Notes under the pieces: model-generated
What the model was told of the DNA's origin: nothing
The model's database searches: none
Seen by the model: the letters and a program-made list of their open reading frames with translations, nothing else
Made by a program: the position numbers and the translations under genes
Part shown: positions 30,001 through 36,000 of the stretch, piece by piece
How positions within the stretch are numbered: position 1 is the stretch's first letter
Layout of the letters: every line of letters starts with the position of its first letter
Assembly: GCF_000428725.1 (NCBI RefSeq)
Contig: NZ_AUAM01000023.1
Span: forward strand, 20,343-84,342
Length of the DNA: 64,000 nt
DNA from: Psychromonas aquimarina ATCC BAA-1526
GTDB taxonomy: Bacteria; Pseudomonadota; Gammaproteobacteria; Enterobacterales; Psychromonadaceae
Reading direction: 5' to 3'

Positions 30001-33000
30001 TGCTGACGGTGACTCAATTAATAACGAAATTGAGCTGGCACTCGATGGTCTTGATGCAGCGAAAATCGATTCAGACGGTGACGGTATCAATGATGATTTA
30101 GATGATCTTGATGGTGATGGTTTATCTAATGCAGCAGAGCTAGAAGCGGGTACCAAGCTGGATAATATCGACTCTGATCAGGATGGCTTATCTGATTATG
30201 ATGAGCTTGAAGTTTATTCATCAAATCCGAATAACAAACACAGTGATAGCGATGGTATCGAAGATGGTGAGGAAGTTAACGGCCCTGTTAAATCTGATCC
30301 GACTAAAGAAGACTCTGACGGTGATTCGATCCCGGATAACAAGGAGCTTGATTACGGGCTGGATCCAATGGACCCTGCTGATGCGCAGGCAGATAAAGAC
30401 GGTGATAACTTAACTAACCTGCAGGAGCACCAGTTAGGCTCTAACTTAAATAACAAAGATTCAGATAACGACGGCTTGTCTGATGATAAAGAAGCGGCTG
30501 CGGGTACCGGTTTACTTAACCCGGATTCAGATGGTGACGGTCTTAAAGATGGAGAAGACAGTAAACCTAAAGAGAAGGACACTAAAGCACCGGTGATTAG
30601 CCTGCTGACGCCAACCCAGAGCCAGACCATTTTTAACGATCAAAGCATAGTGCTTGAAGCGGATGCTACCGATGACGGCCGGGTGACGCAGGTACAGTTT
30701 GTGGTTAACGGTATTATTGTTAAAAGCTTTAATAAAGCACCGTACCGTTACGAAATGCTGACTTCTGACGGTGACAGCAGTTTAACTGTGCAGGTACTGG
30801 CAACCGATACCAATGATAACCAGGGGAGCACGGAAGAACTGTTGTTTAATTTAACTCAGGATCCGTTAACCCAGGTAACAGGTAAAGTGGTTAATCCAGT
30901 TGGCCAAGCAGCTTCTGGTGCGAAAGTAACTGTCGGTTCACAAAGTGCATTAACCTCTGCGGATGGTGTTTTTGTATTGGATAATATACCGGTTCGCTTT
31001 GGAAATGTGCTGGTACATGTTAAGTATGAAATTGAAGAAAATATATGGCTGTTTAGTGAATCTGCTTTAATAGATCTAAGACCTGCTGGAATTACGGATG
31101 TGGGGATTATTACTCTTATCACTCCAAGTACTCAGATAGATTTTGAAAGTGGTAATTTGGAAACAGAGGCACTTTCTCTTACGCAACTAAGTACGAGTCC
31201 ATGGCGAATTGATACAACTGCAGTAGGTGCCGGTAGTTTCTCCATTCGTTCTGGTGCGATAAGTCATAGTCAGACATCAGGCTTTGAAACGTCTTTAAAA
31301 ACTCTTGCTGGTGAAGTTAGTTTTCAGCTTAAAGTCAGCTCGGAATCTCGCTATGATTATTTACGTTTTTACATTGATGGAGTTGAGAAAGGAAAATGGT
31401 CTGGTAGCCAGGGGTATATCACCGTGAAATACCCTGTTTCCTCAGGAAATCACACCTTTAAATGGCAATATACTAAAGATGGTAGTGTGAGCAGTGGACA
31501 CGATGCGGCTTGGCTGGATAATATCTATATTCCGTGGGTATCAGATTCCGATTATGATGGTATATCAGATAAATGGGAATTAGAGTTTTACGGGCACTTA
31601 AATACAGCTTTAACAGAGGATACTGATAATGATGGCCTAAATACCTTACAAGAGTATCAGTTAAGTACAAACCCTATATTAGTAGATACAGACGGTGACG
31701 GACTGCCTGATGGTTGGGAAGTACAAAATAACTTACAGCCTTTGGTGGATGATAGTGGGCTTGATAATGATGGCGATGGTCAATCTAACTATTTTGAGTA
31801 TGTACTAGAAACACCTGATCATCCAGTAGCTACCGATCGAGATGGTGACGGCATGACTGACGTGTGGGAAGTACAGAATAACTTGCAGCCATTAGTGGAT
31901 GACAGTGCATTAGATGCTGATGAGGATGGTCAATCTAACTATTTTGAGTATGTACTAGAAACACCTGATCATCCAGTAACTACGGATCGAGATGGTGACG
32001 GCATGACTGACGTGTGGGAAGTACAGAATAATTTACAGCCGTTAGTGAATGACAGTGAACTGGATAGTGATAAGGATGGTTATTCAAATCTAGGCGAATA
32101 CCTTGCTGGAACAGATCCGCTTGACAGTGGCGATATACCCGTAATAACAATGATGGATTTTGAAAGTGGCAACCTTGCTACGGAACCGTTTTATTTAAAT
32201 CTATCAGGTGATAAGCCATGGCGAATCAGTAGCGAAGAAGCTGCCTCGGGGACTTTCTCGCTGCGAACGGGCGAATTGTCTCGTTATGGAGGGCAGTCAA
32301 TTTTTTCAAGTACAGTGCATAGTATCGGTGGTGTTATCCGCTTTCAGTTAAAGGTTCGTGGTGAAATGCCTATGTGTTTCTATATTGACGATATATGGCA
32401 AGGCTGTTGGTCGAATAAGGAAGAGTTTAGTGAAGTACATTTTTCAGTTACACCGGGTGTACATATATTTAAATGGATGCTTGACACACATAGCGGCAAT
32501 ATTACTGGTAACGAAACTGCTTGGGTAGATAATATTTCTATTCCCGGTGTTGCTGATTTTGATGGTGATGGTGTGCTTGATGGCTGGGAATATACTTTTT
32601 ATGACAGTTTAGATGCTGAAATTAGTGATCATGATGGAGATGAGGATGGTCTTAGTGATATTCAGGAAGCTGCTCAAGGCTCCAATCCGACACTGTCTGA
32701 TACTGATGGTGATGATATGCCTGATGGCTGGGAAGTACAGAATAACTTACAACCGTTAGTGGATGATAGTGAGCTTGACAGCGATGAGGACGGCTATTCA
32801 AATCTAGGCGAATACCTGGCAGGAACAGATCCGCTTGACAGTAGTGATATACCGGTAATAACGGTGATGGACTTTGAAAGTGCTAATCTAGCAACAGAGC
32901 CTTTTTATATCAGCCAATTAAATAAATATACTCCATGGAAAATAGATAACGTACAAGCTGCGACAGGGGATTTTTCGCTGCGCTCGGGGTATTTAGACTT

Positions 33001-36000
33001 TCGAGGAAGGGCTGAAGTTGAAATCCGTGTGAACAGTGTTGGTGGTGTTGTGAGTTTCGATTTACAAACAATTTCTGAACCTGGAGATGATAGTTATGGT
33101 CCTGGAGAATTGTGTTTTTATATTGATGGAGTTGCTGCTGGGGTTGCTACTGGTGAAGGTGAAGGTGAAGGTGAAGGTGAAGGTGAAAGCCCTCACTGTT
33201 GGAATAAACAAGAGTTTACCGAAGTGCAGTCCTTTATTACTGCCGGGGTGCATACTCTAAAATGGCATTATTCTGTTTACGATCCTTGTGGAGGGGAATG
33301 TGGTTATGGACCTCAGCCAGATCTTCATGTTGCCAGAATAGATAATATATCAATTCCAGCTGTTGCCGATTCAGATGGAGACGGTATAAATGACGGATGG
33401 GAATATACTTTTTATGACAGCTTGAATGCTGAAATTGGCGATAATGATGGGGATGAGGATGGTCTAAGTGATATTCAGGAAGCGCAGCAAGGTACTGACC
33501 CAACACTAGGCGATACCGATGGTGATATGATGCCTGACGGCTGGGAAGTACAGAACAACTTAGAACCATTGAAGGATGATCGCGAACTTGACAGTGATGG
33601 AGATGGTTTTTCGGCTTTAGCAGAGTATTTTGCTGGGACAGATCCATTTGACAGCAGTGATATGCCGGTAGCAACAGTGATGGACTTTGAAAGTGGTAAT
33701 CTAGCGACAGAACCATTTTATATTAATCAATTAAATAAAGATGCTCTATGGGAAATAGTTAACGAACCGGTTGATACAGAAAATTTTTCATTACGTTCGA
33801 GGGCGGGGAATGAAAAACGCGGGGGAAGATTTGATATTCGAGTGAACAGCAGTGGTGGTCTTGTTCGTTTCGATTTAAAAAAAATCACGGGTCCTGGTGA
33901 ATTGTGTTTTTATATGGCTGGTAGACCACCTTACTGCTGGAATGGGCAAGAACTTACCGAAGTGCAGATTCCTATTGCGTCTGGAGAGCAATTTCTTATG
34001 TGGGAATATAATCCTTGTGGAAGGGAGTGTGGTGATACTACTGTCTCTGAGCAGGATACTGTTTGGATAGATAATATATCAATCCCAAGTATTGCAGACT
34101 CAGATGATGACGGCATAACCGATGGCTGGGAATATACTTTTTATGAAAGTTTAGATGCTGAAATTAGCGATAGTGATGGAGATGAGGATGGTCTGAGTGA
34201 TATCCAGGAAGCGGAGCAAGGCACCAACCCGGCACTCGCTGATACAGATGGTGACAGGATTCCTGACGGCTGGGAAGTTCAGAATAACTTAAAACCGTTG
34301 ATGGATGATAGTGAGCTTGACAGTGATGAGGATGATTTTTCAAATTATGAAGAGTACCTTGCAGGAACAGATCCGCTTGACAGTAGTGATATACCAGTAA
34401 TAACGGTGATGGATTTTGAAAGTGGCAATCTATCGATAGAGTCATTTTATCTCAACCAGCTAAGTAGTAGCCAGTGGCGGGTTGTTGACTCCGAAGTAAT
34501 ATCTGGTTCTTTTTCCCTGCGCTCGGGAGAGGTTGATATGGGGGAATCATCGGATATAGAAACAACAATTATGACTAGTGGTGGCATGCTTAACTTCCAG
34601 TTGAATGTTCTTGCGAATAGTTATGGAGTGCTTCTTTTTTACATTGATGGAGTGCGAATGGATGAATGGCGTGGGGGGGGAGGTGTTAATGAAGTTAGCT
34701 ATCCTGTTTCTGCCGGAGAGCATACTTTTAAATGGTCTTATCAAAACTATGAAGCTTTTCCTCATGATGGTGCCTGGATAGATAATATATCAATTCCAGG
34801 TGTTGCTGATTCAGATGGGGACGGTATAAAAGACGGCTGGGAATATACTTTTTATAATAGTTTGAATGCTGAAATTAGCGATAATGATGGAGATGAGGAT
34901 GGCTTAAGTGATATCCAGGAAGCGGAGCAAGGTACTAATCCAGCACTCACTGATACAGATGGTGACAGGATGCCTGACGGCTGGGAAGTTCAGAATAACT
35001 TAAAACCGTTGATGGATGATAGTGAGCTTGACAGTGATGAGGATGATTACTCAAATTTAGAAGAGTACCTGGGAGGAACTGAGCCGCTTGACAGCAGTAG
35101 CACTCCGATTCGTACTTTAATGGATTTTGAAAGTGGTAATCTAGCGACAGAGCCGTTTTATCTTAAGCAGTTAAATACGAACCCTTGGCGAATTGATACT
35201 AGTGAAATGGACTCTGGCACTTTTTCACTCCGTTCGGGAGAGGGGAATATTAGTAGGCAGTCGGTTGTTGAGACTACTGTGAACACTAGTGCAGGACTAA
35301 TGCGCTTTAAGCTAAAAACTCGATCTTGGGGTAGTGAACTGCGTTTTTACATTGATGGTGTAGAGAAAGGGAAATGGTTCAATGAGCGGGAATTTAACGA
35401 AATGAGCTATCCAGTAGCCGCTGGTGTGCATACCTTTAAGTGGGAGTATGAAAAAACTTCGCCTCCTGAAGTTGATACTGCAGCTTGGATAGATAATATT
35501 TATATTCCTGGAATTGCGGATTCAGATGATGATGGAGTGCTTGATAGTTGGGAATATGCTTTTTATGCACATTTAGATGCTGACTTAACGACCGATAATG
35601 ATAGAGATGGTTTAAGCGCTTTACAGGAAGCACAGCATAGTATTAACCCAAGATTAAACGATACGGATGGTGATGGGATGCCAGACGGCTGGGAGGTACA
35701 AAATAACTTTCAGCCTTTGGTACATGACGGTCAGCTTGATAGTGATGATGATGCCTCTTCAAATTTAGAAGAATATCTGGCTGATACTGACCCGCATGAC
35801 AGTAGTGAGATGCCGGTAAAAACTTTAATGAATTTTGAAAGTGGTGATCTAGCAGCAGAGCCTTTTCACCTCTATCAGCTAAGCAGTAACCCATGGCGGA
35901 TTGTTAACTCTGAGGTGATGTCAGGATCTTTTTCCTTACGTTCAGGAGAAGTCAATATAGGGGAGTCATCAGATATTGAAACGACAGTGCTTGCCAGTGG

